A stretch of DNA of 34,326 bases, from assembly GCA_003646995.1 (NCBI GenBank), contig QMLZ01000008.1:1-34326 (forward strand). The letters are read 5' to 3'. The translations under genes were made by a program, and so were the position numbers. Below the pieces are notes generated by a model, which saw only the letters and a program-made list of their open reading frames with translations, ran no database searches and was not told the DNA's origin. Within the stretch, counting starts at the first letter, position 1; every line of letters begins with the position of its first letter. Of this stretch, positions 1 through 12,078 are shown piece after piece. The stretch comes from Deltaproteobacteria bacterium (GTDB lineage Bacteria > Desulfobacterota > DSM-4660 > Desulfatiglandales > Desulfatiglandaceae).

Positions 1-2403
<2,403 letters not shown>

Positions 2404-2407
<4 letters not shown>

Positions 2408-4011
2408 TTGTTTTGTGGTAACTTGGCCCTTGACCGCATAACGACGAACAGTGAAGCCAACTCTTCGCATCCAATTATCCTTGCAGTTCCAAAATATAGC
2501 AGTGCCCCGATCACGACCATTACCGCAACATCTATTAACAAATAGGCAGTACCTTTGAAGATGAACACAGCGGCATATGTGTGCTGGATCCAAAAAAGAA
2601 AAGCACCCATTGTTCCGGCTGCAATTAAGCTTTTGCCACTGGAAGTAATTACAGGTCGCAGTGAAACGCCCGGAGCCTTTTTCTTCAGTGCGATAACAAG
2701 CAATAGAAACTGCAAGCCGGAGGCACCGGACAGCGCCAGTGCAAGCCCAGCGTGTTTCATCGGTCCCATCAGTAGCAGACTCAGCATCAGATTTGCAAAA
2801 AGTGCACAAATTGCTACAATAACCGGTGTTCTCGTGTCCTGCATTGCATAAAATGCCGACACCATGATCCTTATCCCTGAAAAGGCCCACAAGCCTACTG
2901 AGTAAAAAACCAATGCGCTGTAGGTCATCGAGGCCGCATGAGCGCCGAATGCACCCCTTTGGTAAATCAACCGGACGATGGGCTCGCCAAGTACTAAGAG
3001 CCCAACAAGTGAGGGGATGGTGATAAAAAATACCATCCTCAAAGAATGCGATAGTGTCTGGGAAAATTCCTTTAAATTGTTTAGTGCCATGTGTTGGGAA
3101 AGGGTAGGTAGTGCGGCCGTACTCATGGCTATGCCAAAGATTCCCAGAGGGAATTGAACTATTCGGTCCGCATAGTAGAGCCAAGAAATACTCCCTTCTG
3201 GAAGAAAGGAGGCAAGGAGGGTTCCCATAAATTGGTTCAACTGATAGACCGCCGATCCAAACACGGCCGGTATCATCAAAATCCCGATCCGCTTTAAGGC
3301 AGGATGGCCTGGATTCCACTTAGGCGCCAGGTTCAGGCCCTCCTTTTTAGCCCACGGTACCTGCAATAGGACTTGAAGAATGCCCCCTATGATCACTCCT
3401 ATGGCAACACCCATGATGGGGTTTTTCAAGTGTGGCGATATCAACACAGCGCCAGCTATGATGCCGATGTTGAGAAATATGGGTGCCGCGGCAGGGGCAG
3501 CAAAACGTTTTAGGGAATTCAAGACACCCATAAAAAACGCCACGATGCTGATAAGCAAGATATAGGGAAATGTAATACGGGTCAGAAAGACGGTCAGTTC
3601 GTACTTGGCACCAGATCCACCAAAGCCGAACGCTTGAACCCTGACGATCCATGGAGCGAACAGCACGCCAGCAACCGAGACGACTACCAATATGACGGAA
3701 AGAATGGTCAATGTGGTCCTAGCCAGATCCAAGGCCTCGGCCTTACTCTTCGTATTGAGATATTCGGTGAAAACAGGGATAAAAGCTATTGTCAGGGAGC
3801 CTTCTGCAAAAAGCCTTCTGAGTAGATTAGGGATCCTGAAGGCCACGAAAAAGGCATCAGCTACCATACCTGAGCCAAAAAGCGCGGCAATAACCATATC
3901 TCGAACCAGGCCAAGGATCCGGCTCAAAAAGGTGAAGAACGCAACAGTACCCGCTGCCCTTGTCACCTGCTCGCGTTTTTCATACGCTCCGTAATCGTGT
4001 ATTTTGCGCAT
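2404..4011 (-). CDS. murJ: Lipid II flippase MurJ (MviN family)
   Basis: A 535-residue polytopic inner-membrane protein of the MOP superfamily that moves lipid II across the membrane for peptidoglycan synthesis. The N-terminal family signature is clear: SRILGLVRDMVIAALFG, then AFRIPNLLRRLFAEGSLTIA. About 13-14 hydrophobic segments are spread over the length, the expected MurJ count. The chosen ATG at 4011 has GGAGGA upstream and gives a short cytoplasmic leader (MRKIHDYGAYEKREQ) before the first helix. It is the first gene of murJ-Ppx/GppA-guaB and diverges from rpsT across 76 bases. No strong promoter box was recognised on the minus strand; an AT-rich TATAGC near 4037-4042 is a weak candidate for the -10. 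Confidence 0.96.
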
Positions 4012-4016
4012 TGTGG

Positions 4017-4045
4017 TTGACTTCCTCCACTGAAAATGCTATAAA
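4017..4045 (+). promoter_or_regulatory. Sigma70-type promoter of rpsT
   Basis: TTGACT at 4017-4022 and TATAAA at 4040-4045 are separated by 17 bases, close to the consensus. Transcription would start near 4052, leaving a leader of about 36 bases before the TTG start of rpsT. The -35 box sits just upstream of the divergent murJ start codon and overlaps the murJ ribosome-binding region on the other strand. Confidence 0.75.
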
Positions 4046-4087
4046 AATAAATTTACATATCGAGATTAGAAGTGGGAGGATAGAGTT

Positions 4088-4354
4088 TTGGCAAATCACA
4101 AATCCGCTATAAAAAGAGCCAGGCAAAACAAGGTTAGGAGGCTTCGAAATAAGAGTTACAGAACCAGGGTGAAAAATGTCTCAAAAGAAGTTAGGGCCGC
4201 TGTTATGGAAAACTCCCTTGAAGTAGCTCAGGAAAAGCTCAAAAAGGCCGTTTCCATTATTCAGAAAACTGCCTCGAAGGGTGTTATCCACAAAAATACC
4301 GCCGCCAGGAAAATATCCAGGCTTTATCGCCTCGTAAACCAGATCTCCTCTTGA
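4088..4354 (+). CDS. rpsT: 30S ribosomal protein S20
   Basis: An 88-residue, strongly basic primary 16S rRNA-binding protein of the small subunit. The N-terminus reads ANHKSAIKRARQNKVRRLRN after the initiator, the standard S20 start, and the tail KNTAARKISRLYRLVNQIS is equally typical. Translation begins at TTG (4088), preceded by a GGGAGGA ribosome binding site. TTG or other weak starts are familiar for rpsT, where S20 represses its own translation; that this happens here is inference. The gene is monocistronic, and its last 31 bases overlap the 3' end of holA on the opposite strand. Confidence 0.98.
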   Translation: MANHKSAIKRARQNKVRRLRNKSYRTRVKNVSKEVRAAVMENSLEVAQEKLKKAVSIIQKTASKGVIHKNTAARKISRLYRLVNQISS

Positions 4355-5358
4355 GCCTTCTCTCTGCATAGCGATACAATTAAGTAATCTAAGGTAATGT
4401 CCCCTCGAGAGCCTGACTTGAGTGCCGAGTCAGCCATGTAAAGGCTCTCGAGAAATTTCCTTAACTCATCCCGTGTCCACTCATCTGCCTGATTTATCAG
4501 TTTCCTGGCAATAAATGGGGGAATCCCAAGGGCTTCAGGAATATTCGCCTCCTTTCCTTCCCCTTTCATGGACTTAACCTGCCACAGAAGCCGTAACTGC
4601 CTGTTCAGCATACCAACTACTGCCAAGACAGAATCTTTTCCCTCTTGGGCAAGGAGCTCGTGTAAGACTCTTAGTGCCCCGGGACAGTCCTTCTCGGTGA
4701 CACTCTCAACTAGCTCGAATATGCTGTGGGCCCTTGTCTTCGAGGCCATCTCCCGCACTTCAGCAATGCCTACTGCCGAGTCGCCGTATCGTATGGACAG
4801 TTTTTCCAGTTCTGCATGTAACTCCATCAAACTGTTTCCGACTATCTGATGAAGGTATGCACAAGCCTGAGGCGAGATATTTAGTTCCATGTCCTTAGCC
4901 ATGGAACGCAGCCAGGGAACAACGCGGTTTTCTTTCAAGGGGGCAAAATAAACAGAATATCCAGCTTTTCTTATGGAGGAAAGAAGAGGTCCGTGAAATT
5001 CCGCTGAGGAAGTTACGAAAAGAAGAAAAGTACTGGTCACGGGAGCGTCCAAATAAGGCAAAAACTTCTCCTGATCTTTCTTCTTGTAAGACTCGGTCCT
5101 CCTTACTATCACCACCCTCCGCTCGGACATGAAAGGAAGGGATCGTGCAGCCTCCAGCACCTCCTCTGGTGTTGACTCGTCGGCATAAAAGATTTGGAGA
5201 TTGAATTCTGCTGTGGCAGATTCAAGTAAACTGCGCTTGAGTTTACTAATGAGGTTCTCTTTAAGAAATTCACTAGGCCCGTAAAACAAGGAATAAGGGG
5301 GGAGCTTGGATGCTTCCAAATTCGTCAAGATTATTTCTGGACTCAGGTCTCTGCCCAT
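4324..5358 (-). CDS. holA: DNA polymerase III delta subunit
   Basis: A 344-residue protein matching HolA, the clamp-loader wrench that opens the beta sliding clamp during replication. The N-terminal domain contains PPYSLFYGPSEFLKENLISKL and the following FYADESTPEEVLEAARSLPFMSERRVVIVRR, where the family shows a degenerate AAA+ fold without a working Walker A. A helical C-terminal domain (about residues 210-340; KDSVLAVVGMLNRQLRLLWQ) is the collar region. Like in many bacteria it follows lptE, here with a one-base TGATG overlap, so translation is probably coupled. It ends the long minus-strand run, and its C-terminal codons overlap the end of rpsT on the other strand. Confidence 0.93.
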   Translation of the reverse strand: MGRDLSPEIILTNLEASKLPPYSLFYGPSEFLKENLISKLKRSLLESATAEFNLQIFYADESTPEEVLEAARSLPFMSERRVVIVRRTESYKKKDQEKFLPYLDAPVTSTFLLFVTSSAEFHGPLLSSIRKAGYSVYFAPLKENRVVPWLRSMAKDMELNISPQACAYLHQIVGNSLMELHAELEKLSIRYGDSAVGIAEVREMASKTRAHSIFELVESVTEKDCPGALRVLHELLAQEGKDSVLAVVGMLNRQLRLLWQVKSMKGEGKEANIPEALGIPPFIARKLINQADEWTRDELRKFLESLYMADSALKSGSRGDITLDYLIVSLCREKAQEEIWFTRR

Positions 5359-5915
5359 CAGAAGATATCCGCTGTCTTCAGATATATCCTTTTGGCGAGT
5401 AGCCCGGCGATCTCCATAAGGGCCATTCTCTCTCGGTATTGATTTTCCAAGGGATCATCACTCACCGCATAAGAGGACTTCTCCTCCAGGTCTTCTGCCT
5501 CCCACAACACTTCCCCTGTCCTACGGTTGATCATTTTCACACTCATTCTAACCCTTATCCGCCTTAAGTTTGTGGTCTCGTAAGCGACTGTCTCCCCACT
5601 AACCTCGGTTTTCTGAATATTGTAACTGAGAGGGGACGTGTCGATGCGTTTTATTTTCCCCACCAGAAGAGCAGACGCTTCCTTTCTTGGGACGATAGGA
5701 ATTGTTGAATGAGAAAGAAACTCTTGTCTAATTATGTTGGTAAAATCCGCCTCGATTCCAGCGACTGTCGCAGGGCTCTCCACTGTTGGAATGGCCAGGG
5801 TGTTTAAGTGACCACGCAGGGACGTACCGGACAATTCCGCCCTATACCCACATCCCAACAATGCCAGAACAAAACCTGCAAAATAGAGAAGACCAATCCT
5901 TGGCCAATACCGCAT
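5358..5915 (-). CDS. lptE: LPS-assembly lipoprotein LptE
   Basis: A 185-residue outer-membrane lipoprotein that plugs the LptD barrel and helps place lipopolysaccharide in the outer leaflet. A lipoprotein signal is visible: a hydrophobic stretch (GLLYFAGFVLALLGCGYR) with lipobox LLGC, putting the lipidated cysteine at residue 22. After it come GTSLRGHLNTLAIPTVES and an alternating strand pattern ending in ERMALMEIAGLLAKRIY, as in the LptE family. The start ATG overlaps the leuS stop by one base (TAATG), and the stop overlaps the holA start. The leuS-lptE-holA order is conserved in many Proteobacteria and supports the call, since LptE itself is poorly conserved. Confidence 0.88.
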   Translation of the reverse strand: MRYWPRIGLLYFAGFVLALLGCGYRAELSGTSLRGHLNTLAIPTVESPATVAGIEADFTNIIRQEFLSHSTIPIVPRKEASALLVGKIKRIDTSPLSYNIQKTEVSGETVAYETTNLRRIRVRMSVKMINRRTGEVLWEAEDLEEKSSYAVSDDPLENQYRERMALMEIAGLLAKRIYLKTADIF

Positions 5916-8491
5916 TACACTACCACGTTGACAAGTTTCTTCTTTATCACATAGACCTTCTTGACCTCCCTGTCCCCCACAAAGCGCTTCACCCTTTCAT
6001 CAGCCAGGGCGGCCTGCTCAATCTCCTCTTCCGTACTGGATGCCGGGAGTTCTATCCTGCTCCTGACCTTTCCGTTTACCTGCAAAACTATTAGGCGTTT
6101 TTCTTCCTCCAGAGCATTTGCGTCATATTCAGGCCAAGGTTGATTCAAGAGGTATCCTTTGTGACCTAGCATACGCCATAATTCTTCTGTAATATGGGGT
6201 ACCACCGGGCTCAGGAGTATAACTGAAGTCTCTATGGCTTCACGGATCACGGCCCAGGCAAGTTCATCCTTTTCCCGGTCACTATGCAGGAACTGATTAA
6301 CCTCGTTAATCAGCTCCATCACAGCAGATATGGCCGTATTAAAGTGGAAGCGGCTTTCAATGTCGTGAGTGACCTTCTTTATGGTCTGGTGTGTTTTCCG
6401 GTGAATGGAGCGTAGTTCGCTGCTAAGCTCCTTCCCGCCTGTGAATGCATCTACATCTTGTACATACTGAAGGTTATCCGTCACAAGGTGCCAAAGCCTA
6501 TTGAGAAACCTATATGCACCTTCCACACCTTGCTCGCTCCATTCAAGATCCTTTTCCGGGGGAGCAGCGAACAAGCAAAACATTCTCACTGTGTCCGCCC
6601 CATACGCATCGATCATGCTTTGGGGATCCACTACATTTTTCTTGGACTTGGACATTTTAACCGTATTTCCTACTATGACCTCCCTGCCACATAGAGCACA
6701 TTTCCCTTCCTCCACTTCTTCAGGGTAAAGATACCCGTGCTCAGGACATTCGTGGGTTTCTTTGCACACCATTCCCTGGGTCAGAAGGTTGGTAAATGGC
6801 TCACTTATTGAGATATATCCGAGGTCTCGAAGTACCCTGGTATAAAACCTTGAGTAAAGAAGATGAAGTATAGCATGCTCTATACCTCCGATATACTGAT
6901 CCACAGGCATCCAGTACTCGGCTTTCTCCCTGTCAATAGGTCCCTTGTCATAATGCGGACAGGCATATCGGATAAAATACCATGACGATTCAACAAATGT
7001 GTCCATGGTGTCCGTTTCCCGCCGGGCCTTTCCCTTGCATTTCGGGCAGGTAGTCTCGTAAAATGAGGGTTCAAATGGAAGTGGAGAGCCTCCGTTTGGT
7101 CTCATATCAAGATCGAGGGGCAGCATGACGGGAAGATCTTCTTCTGGTACGGGCACTGTCCCGCACTTGTCACAATAGATAATGGGAATGGGAGCCCCCC
7201 AATACCTCTGTCTTGATATGCCCCAGTCTCTCAAGCGGTAATTAACGGTCTTATAACCCAGGCCCTTTGATTCAAGGTATTCGGCTATACTATCCAAAGC
7301 CTCAAGGTTTTTCATGCCATTAAAAGGGCCCGAGTTTACCAAAATACCTTCTTCCACATAGGCCTCGGTCATGGTTTCCTCGTCAAGATCCCTATCTGGT
7401 GGCTTGATTACAACCCTTAGGGGTAAGCCATATTTCTTGGCAAATTCAAAGTCTCTTTGGTCATGTGTAGGGACGGCCATAATAGCCCCAGTGCCGTAAT
7501 CAAAAAGTACGAAGTTAGCCACATATATGGGAATCTGCTCCCCGGTGGCCGGGTTCAGGCAATATCTGCCTGTAAAAACTCCCTCCTTTTCGGTATAGTC
7601 GGCCGTCCTCATGTAGGAGTCCATCCTGAGTGTTTTTTCGACAAACTCCAAGACCTCCTTTTCTTGGGGCATGCCTCTGACGATTTTCTTGAGCATAGGG
7701 TGTTCCGGTGCGAAGCACAAAAAGGTCGCTCCAAACACGGTGTCTTGCCTTGTGGTAAAGACCTCGATCACCTCATCCGAATCCACTAAAGGGAATTTTA
7801 TTATGGCACCGTGGCTCTTACCTATCCAGTTGCGCTGCATGGCCAGGACCCTTTCCGGCCATCCGGGCAGTTTATCGCAGTATTCAAGGATCTCCTCAGC
7901 ATAATCAGTTATTTTGAGGAACCATGAGTCCATCTCTTTTATGGTGACCTCTTGGTCAGTATGGCGCCAGCACCGTCCGTTTTCAACCTGTTCGTTGGCA
8001 AGAACGCTCTGGCATTTGTCGCACCAGTTCACAAATGTTCGTTTCTTATAGGCAAGCCCTCTCTCATACATTTTCAAGAAGACTAATTGCTCCCACTTGT
8101 AGTAATCGGGATCACAAGTGGCGAACTCCCTGTCCCAGTCATAGCTGAACCCCATTCGCTTTAACTGCTTCTTCATGGCCTCGATGTTGTCATACGTCCA
8201 TTTGGCCGGGTGCGTATTATTTTCAATAGCCGCATTTTCTGCAGGCAAGCCGAATGCATCCCACCCCATTGGATGAAGTACGTTCTTGCCTACCATTCGT
8301 TTGTACCGGGCTACCACATCACCAATGGTATAGTTTCTCACGTGTCCCATATGGATCTTGCCAGAGGGATAGGGAAACATCTCCAGCAGGTAATACTTCT
8401 CTTTATTTGGGTCTTCTGAAACCTTAAAAAGTTGCTCCTTTTCCCATTTCTCTTGCCACTTCGTTTCAATAACCTGCGGTTGATACTTCAT
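5915..8491 (-). CDS. leuS: Leucyl-tRNA synthetase
   Basis: An 858-residue class Ia synthetase that charges tRNA-Leu with leucine in the cytoplasm. The HIGH motif is HMGH at residues 47-50, within [19 protein letters not shown], and the KMSKS motif is exact at 612-616. The editing (CP1) domain lies at roughly 225-415 with [11 protein letters not shown]. Cysteine pairs WCDKC (157-160) and YCDKCG/CPKCKG (440-443 and 482-485) are in place. A small cysteine-containing insert (C582, C598, C601) immediately precedes KMSKS. The anticodon-binding and C-terminal domains complete the protein. AAGGA eight bases before the ATG is the likely ribosome binding site, and 23 bases separate the gene from the upstream M17-type gene. 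Confidence 0.98.
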   Translation of the reverse strand: MKYQPQVIETKWQEKWEKEQLFKVSEDPNKEKYYLLEMFPYPSGKIHMGHVRNYTIGDVVARYKRMVGKNVLHPMGWDAFGLPAENAAIENNTHPAKWTYDNIEAMKKQLKRMGFSYDWDREFATCDPDYYKWEQLVFLKMYERGLAYKKRTFVNWCDKCQSVLANEQVENGRCWRHTDQEVTIKEMDSWFLKITDYAEEILEYCDKLPGWPERVLAMQRNWIGKSHGAIIKFPLVDSDEVIEVFTTRQDTVFGATFLCFAPEHPMLKKIVRGMPQEKEVLEFVEKTLRMDSYMRTADYTEKEGVFTGRYCLNPATGEQIPIYVANFVLFDYGTGAIMAVPTHDQRDFEFAKKYGLPLRVVIKPPDRDLDEETMTEAYVEEGILVNSGPFNGMKNLEALDSIAEYLESKGLGYKTVNYRLRDWGISRQRYWGAPIPIIYCDKCGTVPVPEEDLPVMLPLDLDMRPNGGSPLPFEPSFYETTCPKCKGKARRETDTMDTFVESSWYFIRYACPHYDKGPIDREKAEYWMPVDQYIGGIEHAILHLLYSRFYTRVLRDLGYISISEPFTNLLTQGMVCKETHECPEHGYLYPEEVEEGKCALCGREVIVGNTVKMSKSKKNVVDPQSMIDAYGADTVRMFCLFAAPPEKDLEWSEQGVEGAYRFLNRLWHLVTDNLQYVQDVDAFTGGKELSSELRSIHRKTHQTIKKVTHDIESRFHFNTAISAVMELINEVNQFLHSDREKDELAWAVIREAIETSVILLSPVVPHITEELWRMLGHKGYLLNQPWPEYDANALEEEKRLIVLQVNGKVRSRIELPASSTEEEIEQAALADERVKRFVGDREVKKVYVIKKKLVNVVV

Positions 8492-8514
8492 CTCCTTTGT
8501 CCTTCCAACTATCT

Positions 8515-9129
8515 CTAGATTTCGCTTTTGCCACCGGGCGGTTCGATGACCAATGAAAATGGAACAATGTCCTTAAAGTAATTTCTCAACAAGCTCTCAA
8601 CCTCGCTTATCTCCCCCAGCAAGGTACGCTCAACGGAAAATACCGCTGTAACCATCTCATCATCTTCGCCTTTCGATCCAGCGAGGAACGGATTAACTGC
8701 TTCCTGAACGGTATGTCTTACCTGTTCATGATATTGGTCTACCCCAAAAAGCAACGGGATCTTGACCGCGAAGCTAATTACACCCAGATCCCGTAGGCAA
8801 GCCGCCAAGCCAGCCACCTGGGAAAGAAATAGCTCCGGTGTTATTTGATCCTTGGGACCAAGTCCCTTCAAGACTACCTTCTTTGCCATAAGCCTGTCTT
8901 CACCAGGCAACAGGAGGGTTTCCCCTATTTCGGCTTTACAGAATCCTCTTTTATTTAAAGCCCGCAAATAGGCCGAGGTCTTTTGGTCCACCCCGGCCAT
9001 ATTTTCTTCCTCTATGAACGAGCCTTCATGAATAAAGCCCGCTACCGCTTCACACCATACGGCAAAAGGCGGTCGCGAGGTAAACCTCAAATCAAGTTTC
9101 ATCTCCTTTGACCACACGGCCTGGGTCAA
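8515..9129 (-). CDS. Stand-alone peptidase M17 N-terminal-domain-like protein
   Basis: A 204-residue soluble protein. The pattern resembles the macro-like N-terminal domain of leucyl aminopeptidases (M17): an early [15 protein letters not shown] strand-helix, then [39 protein letters not shown] (the GLG turn) and a helix followed by [14 protein letters not shown]. The zinc-binding catalytic domain with its NTDAEGRL-type motif is absent, and only 23 bases separate the stop from leuS, so this is not a readthrough fragment. Most likely start is TTG at 9129, overlapping the nusB stop (TTGA) with AAGGAG eight bases upstream. An ATG at 9102 is the alternative, but its AAAGGAG abuts it directly. Function is unknown; assignment to the M17 N-domain is by eye. 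Confidence 0.62.
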   Translation of the reverse strand: MTQAVWSKEMKLDLRFTSRPPFAVWCEAVAGFIHEGSFIEEENMAGVDQKTSAYLRALNKRGFCKAEIGETLLLPGEDRLMAKKVVLKGLGPKDQITPELFLSQVAGLAACLRDLGVISFAVKIPLLFGVDQYHEQVRHTVQEAVNPFLAGSKGEDDEMVTAVFSVERTLLGEISEVESLLRNYFKDIVPFSLVIEPPGGKSEI

Positions 9130-9611
9130 GAAATGGGCTCCTTATACCCCTGTGTGCTGAGGGAGTTTTTGGGACCAGTTCTTAAAGTCTTGTCTACTCT
9201 CTCCTCTGATGCCCAGGTGTTGTAAATATTGTCCAAAATCCCATTTATAAAGGCGGCAGAATCCTCTGCACCGAACTTCTTTCCCAACTCTACAGCCTCA
9301 TCAATTGAGACCTTTGGCGGAATATCTTCTCTAAAAATGATCTCATAAGTGGCAAGCCTCAACACGCTTCTATCAACCCTAGACATCCTCTCGAGCCTCC
9401 AGTTCTTTGAGGCCTTTCGGATTCTTCTGTCAACCTCTTCCTTATGTTCCACCACTCCCTTGACCAGGTCCTTGGAAAAGGCCTTTACCCACTCAGGGGC
9501 ATCAAAATTCTCGCACACCAACTCAAAGGCCTCTTCCGGGGCACCATCGTTGTACTCCATATGAAAAAGAACCTGGATCGCCAGTTCTCTGGCTCGCCTC
9601 CTCTTGCCCAT
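9126..9611 (-). CDS. nusB: Transcription antitermination protein NusB
   Basis: An all-helical RNA-binding protein that with NusE (S10) binds boxA RNA and supports antitermination of rRNA transcription. Starting at the ATG at 9611 gives 161 residues beginning MGKRRRARELAIQVLFHMEY, the standard NusB opening. The later motifs RVDRSVLRLATYEIIF, PPKVSIDEAVELGKKFG and SAAFINGILDNI are diagnostic. The open frame continues upstream to 9782 inside ribH, but that extension has no NusB character. About 20 residues after the usual end ([20 protein letters not shown]) look like a non-conserved tail. Its ribosome binding site is weak (AGGA). The gene follows ribH, as in a great many bacteria, after an 82-base spacer that holds a hairpin. 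Confidence 0.96.
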   Translation of the reverse strand: MGKRRRARELAIQVLFHMEYNDGAPEEAFELVCENFDAPEWVKAFSKDLVKGVVEHKEEVDRRIRKASKNWRLERMSRVDRSVLRLATYEIIFREDIPPKVSIDEAVELGKKFGAEDSAAFINGILDNIYNTWASEERVDKTLRTGPKNSLSTQGYKEPIS

Positions 9612-9648
9612 TTTCCTATTTTTCCGGGAATTACCGCCAGCTTGCGCA

Positions 9649-9673
9649 GGGACAGACGGAGATGAACTGTCCC
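9649..9673. repeat. Hairpin with GGGACAG arms in the ribH-nusB spacer
   Basis: GGGACAG at 9649-9655 and CTGTCCC at 9667-9673 form a perfect 7-base-pair stem with an 11-base loop. A third partial copy (CTGTCC at 9674-9679) follows directly. The element fills most of the 82-base spacer between the ribH stop and the nusB start. There is no T-tract after the stem in the direction of transcription, so it is not a typical intrinsic terminator. It may be a remnant of a REP-like palindrome or an mRNA-stability element. Confidence 0.5.
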
Positions 9674-9693
9674 CTGTCCACACTTCCCTCAGA

Positions 9694-10158
9694 TCAGAGG
9701 CTCTTAAAAAGATTAACCATCTCAATGGCAGCCATGGCTGCCTCAAAACCTTTATTCCCAGATTTCGATCCGGCTCGCTCAACAGCCTGTTCTAACGTGT
9801 CGGTAGTGAGCACACCGAAAGTCACGGGAACCCCTGTTTCCAGTGCCACATTTGCTATGCCCTTGGAAACCTCTGCAGCTACGTACTCGAAATGAGGGGT
9901 GGCTCCCCTGATCACTGCTCCTAGGCATATGACCGCGTCATAGTCTCCTCCCTGAGCCAATTTCTTGGCCACCAGAGGAATTTCAAAGGCACCAGGGACC
10001 CTGACCAGGTGTACTTGGTCCTCTTTGGCACCGTGTCTCAAAAGGGCATCCATCGCACCTTCCACTAATCTTGAACTGACAAAATCATTAAAGCGACTCA
10101 CAACAACGGCAAACCTAAAACCCCGTGCATCCAATCGTCCCTCTGTTGTCTTGGGCAT
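9694..10158 (-). CDS. ribH: 6,7-dimethyl-8-ribityllumazine synthase
   Basis: Condenses 5-amino-6-ribitylaminouracil with 3,4-dihydroxy-2-butanone 4-phosphate, the penultimate riboflavin step. The 154 residues include the substrate-binding [20 protein letters not shown] near the N-terminus, [17 protein letters not shown], and the catalytic histidine in [15 protein letters not shown] (His89). The C-terminal [18 protein letters not shown] is standard for the family. It lies 12 bases after ribBA and before nusB, the usual end of a rib operon. Length and motifs agree with icosahedral or pentameric lumazine synthases; the quaternary state cannot be told. Confidence 0.97.
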   Translation of the reverse strand: MPKTTEGRLDARGFRFAVVVSRFNDFVSSRLVEGAMDALLRHGAKEDQVHLVRVPGAFEIPLVAKKLAQGGDYDAVICLGAVIRGATPHFEYVAAEVSKGIANVALETGVPVTFGVLTTDTLEQAVERAGSKSGNKGFEAAMAAIEMVNLFKSL

Positions 10159-10170
10159 TCTGTCCCCCTT

Positions 10171-11400
10171 TTATTGTTCTTGCTTCTCCTGTTTTTCCTC
10201 CAGTATTTTCATCAAATGCCCCAGTTTCTGGCATTTGGTCATCAAATACCTTCTGTTCTCTGGTCTCGGCTCTATTTCAATGGGCACTCTTCCTGTGACT
10301 TTCAGCCCATAACCTTCGAGGCCTACTATTTTCTTGGGGTTATTGGTAAGAAGCTTCATCTTTCTTACCCCTAGGGCGACAAGGATCTGTGCTCCCACCC
10401 CGTAATCTCTGAGGTCTGCGTCAAAACCTAACTCCTCATTGGCCTCCACGGTGTCTAGCCCCTGATCTTGCAATGCATAGGCCTTCAATTTATTTGCTAG
10501 CCCTATACCTCTTCCTTCTTGCTGCAAATATAGAATCACCCCTAGTCCTTCTGTTTGGATAATTTCCATGGCCTTTCTCAATTGCTCTCCGCAATCGCAG
10601 CGGTAGGACCCAAACACATCACCCGTCAGGCACTGGGAATGGACCCTTACCAGTACCTCTTTCTCAGGGCTTATTTCTCCTTTCACAAGGGCCAGATGTT
10701 CATAGTCATCTATGTCATTGACAAACGCCATGGCCTTAAACTCTCCATAGGGCGTTGGAAGCACTGTCTCAGCGGCCTTGTGCACGAAGGATTCTGTGCG
10801 CATTCTGTATGCTATGATGTCGGCCACCGTGGCGATCTTGAGCCCATGTTCCTCGGCGAATTTCTCGAGGTCAGGGAGCCTCGCCATCGTCCCATCATCC
10901 TTCATAATCTCGCAGATTACAGCAGCTGGCTTTAGTCCCGCGAGCCTGGCCAAGTCCACAGAACCCTCTGTTTGACCTGTCCTAAACAGCACGCCGCCTC
11001 TTCTGGCTCGCAATGGAAACACATGCCCTGGCTGTACGAGATCCTCGGGCTTTGCGTCATCTGCAATGGCCGTAAGGATGGTATGTGCCCTATCAGCCGC
11101 CGAAATCCCAGTGGTGACACCATGGCGCGCTTCTATGGAGACCGTAAAAGCGGTCTTATAAGGAGAACGATTATCATACACCATGGGTGGAAGCTTAAGC
11201 CTGTCAACAATCTCAGGAGCCAATGCAAGGCATATCAAGCCCCGCCCATATTTGGCCATAAAGTTTATTGCCTCCGGCGTAACCTTCTCTGCTGCAATGG
11301 TCAGATCTCCCTCATTTTCGCGATTTTCATCATCAACAAGGATGATCATCTTGCCCTGTCGAAGGTCTTCCAATATATCTTCGATCTTTGCAATAGGCAT
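10171..11400 (-). CDS. ribBA: Bifunctional 3,4-dihydroxy-2-butanone-4-phosphate synthase / GTP cyclohydrolase II
   Basis: Supplies both starting branches of riboflavin synthesis. Residues 1 to about 200 are the RibB domain, with the acidic loop [10 protein letters not shown] (23-32) and [16 protein letters not shown]; residues about 205-400 are the RibA domain, with [20 protein letters not shown] supplying zinc ligands Cys257, Cys268 and Cys270 and [11 protein letters not shown] following. The ATG at 11400 gives 409 residues and sits one base after the ribE stop; an in-frame GTG at 11412 would add four residues and overlap ribE. GGTGAG just upstream is a modest ribosome binding site, so coupling to ribE is likely. 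A short lysine/glutamate-rich tail ([11 protein letters not shown]) follows the RibA domain. Confidence 0.97.
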   Translation of the reverse strand: MPIAKIEDILEDLRQGKMIILVDDENRENEGDLTIAAEKVTPEAINFMAKYGRGLICLALAPEIVDRLKLPPMVYDNRSPYKTAFTVSIEARHGVTTGISAADRAHTILTAIADDAKPEDLVQPGHVFPLRARRGGVLFRTGQTEGSVDLARLAGLKPAAVICEIMKDDGTMARLPDLEKFAEEHGLKIATVADIIAYRMRTESFVHKAAETVLPTPYGEFKAMAFVNDIDDYEHLALVKGEISPEKEVLVRVHSQCLTGDVFGSYRCDCGEQLRKAMEIIQTEGLGVILYLQQEGRGIGLANKLKAYALQDQGLDTVEANEELGFDADLRDYGVGAQILVALGVRKMKLLTNNPKKIVGLEGYGLKVTGRVPIEIEPRPENRRYLMTKCQKLGHLMKILEEKQEKQEQ

Positions 11401-11401
11401 G

Positions 11402-12070
11402 TCACTCACCACGATCTAAGTTCTTGAAGATGTCCATGTGATCCGTAGTCCATCCACGCAGCCTATCCCCACTCATGTTGTCGGCATATGCCAACAGCTT
11501 CTCGATATGCTTACCAATCAGGTCAGTCTCTATGTTGACTTTATCACCCACTCCCTTTTTCAGTAGAGTTGTAACCCTTCCGGTCTCGGGTATGATATTC
11601 ACTTCTACACCATCCGGAAAACATTTGTTTATGGTGAGACTAATCCCGTCGATTGATATGGAGCCTTTCTCGACTGTGTACTTTGTAAGACTGCGATCCA
11701 TTGCCACTCTAATAGTCCATGATCTCTGTCTGGGCTGCTTTCGAATTATAGTACCGACACCATCGATATGTCCCAGAACAATGTGTCCTCCAAGCCTATC
11801 AGTAGGCCGCAGGGCCCTTTCAAGATTTACACTATCGCCTTGCTTTAGAAGGGCGAGAGTCGTTCTGGACAAACTCTCTTCGGAGACATCCATACTCAAA
11901 GTACCTGTAGTTATATCGGTAACTGTAAGACACACCCCGTCAACAGAAATACTTTCTCCAATCTGACATTCTGAAACGTCAAAGGGGGGCACCACGCTGA
12001 GCACCATGTCCCGGCCCACCCTTTTGATCGTTTTCACAGTTCCAATTCCCTCTACAAGCCCGGTAAACAT
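11402..12070 (-). CDS. ribE: Riboflavin synthase alpha chain
   Basis: Dismutates two molecules of 6,7-dimethyl-8-ribityllumazine to riboflavin. The protein has 222 residues and the two expected lumazine-binding barrels: one begins MFTGLVEGIGTV and contains SVDGVCLTVTD, the second begins HIVLGHIDGVGTI near residue 95 and contains SIDGISLTIN. The ATG at 12070 has no recognisable ribosome binding site (the preceding bases are AT-rich ATTTAGTC), yet a 28-codon ORF with an excellent one stops eight bases upstream. Translation may therefore depend on ribosomes delivered by that small ORF. Gene order ribD-ribE-ribBA-ribH matches the classic rib operon, but no FMN riboswitch precedes it. Confidence 0.96.
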   Translation of the reverse strand: MFTGLVEGIGTVKTIKRVGRDMVLSVVPPFDVSECQIGESISVDGVCLTVTDITTGTLSMDVSEESLSRTTLALLKQGDSVNLERALRPTDRLGGHIVLGHIDGVGTIIRKQPRQRSWTIRVAMDRSLTKYTVEKGSISIDGISLTINKCFPDGVEVNIIPETGRVTTLLKKGVGDKVNIETDLIGKHIEKLLAYADNMSGDRLRGWTTDHMDIFKNLDRGE

Positions 12071-12078
12071 GACTAAAT

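Noticed and set aside
9612..9782. N-terminal extension of nusB
   Set aside because: It runs through the hairpin spacer and into ribH, has no NusB similarity, and the internal ATG gives the standard N-terminus.
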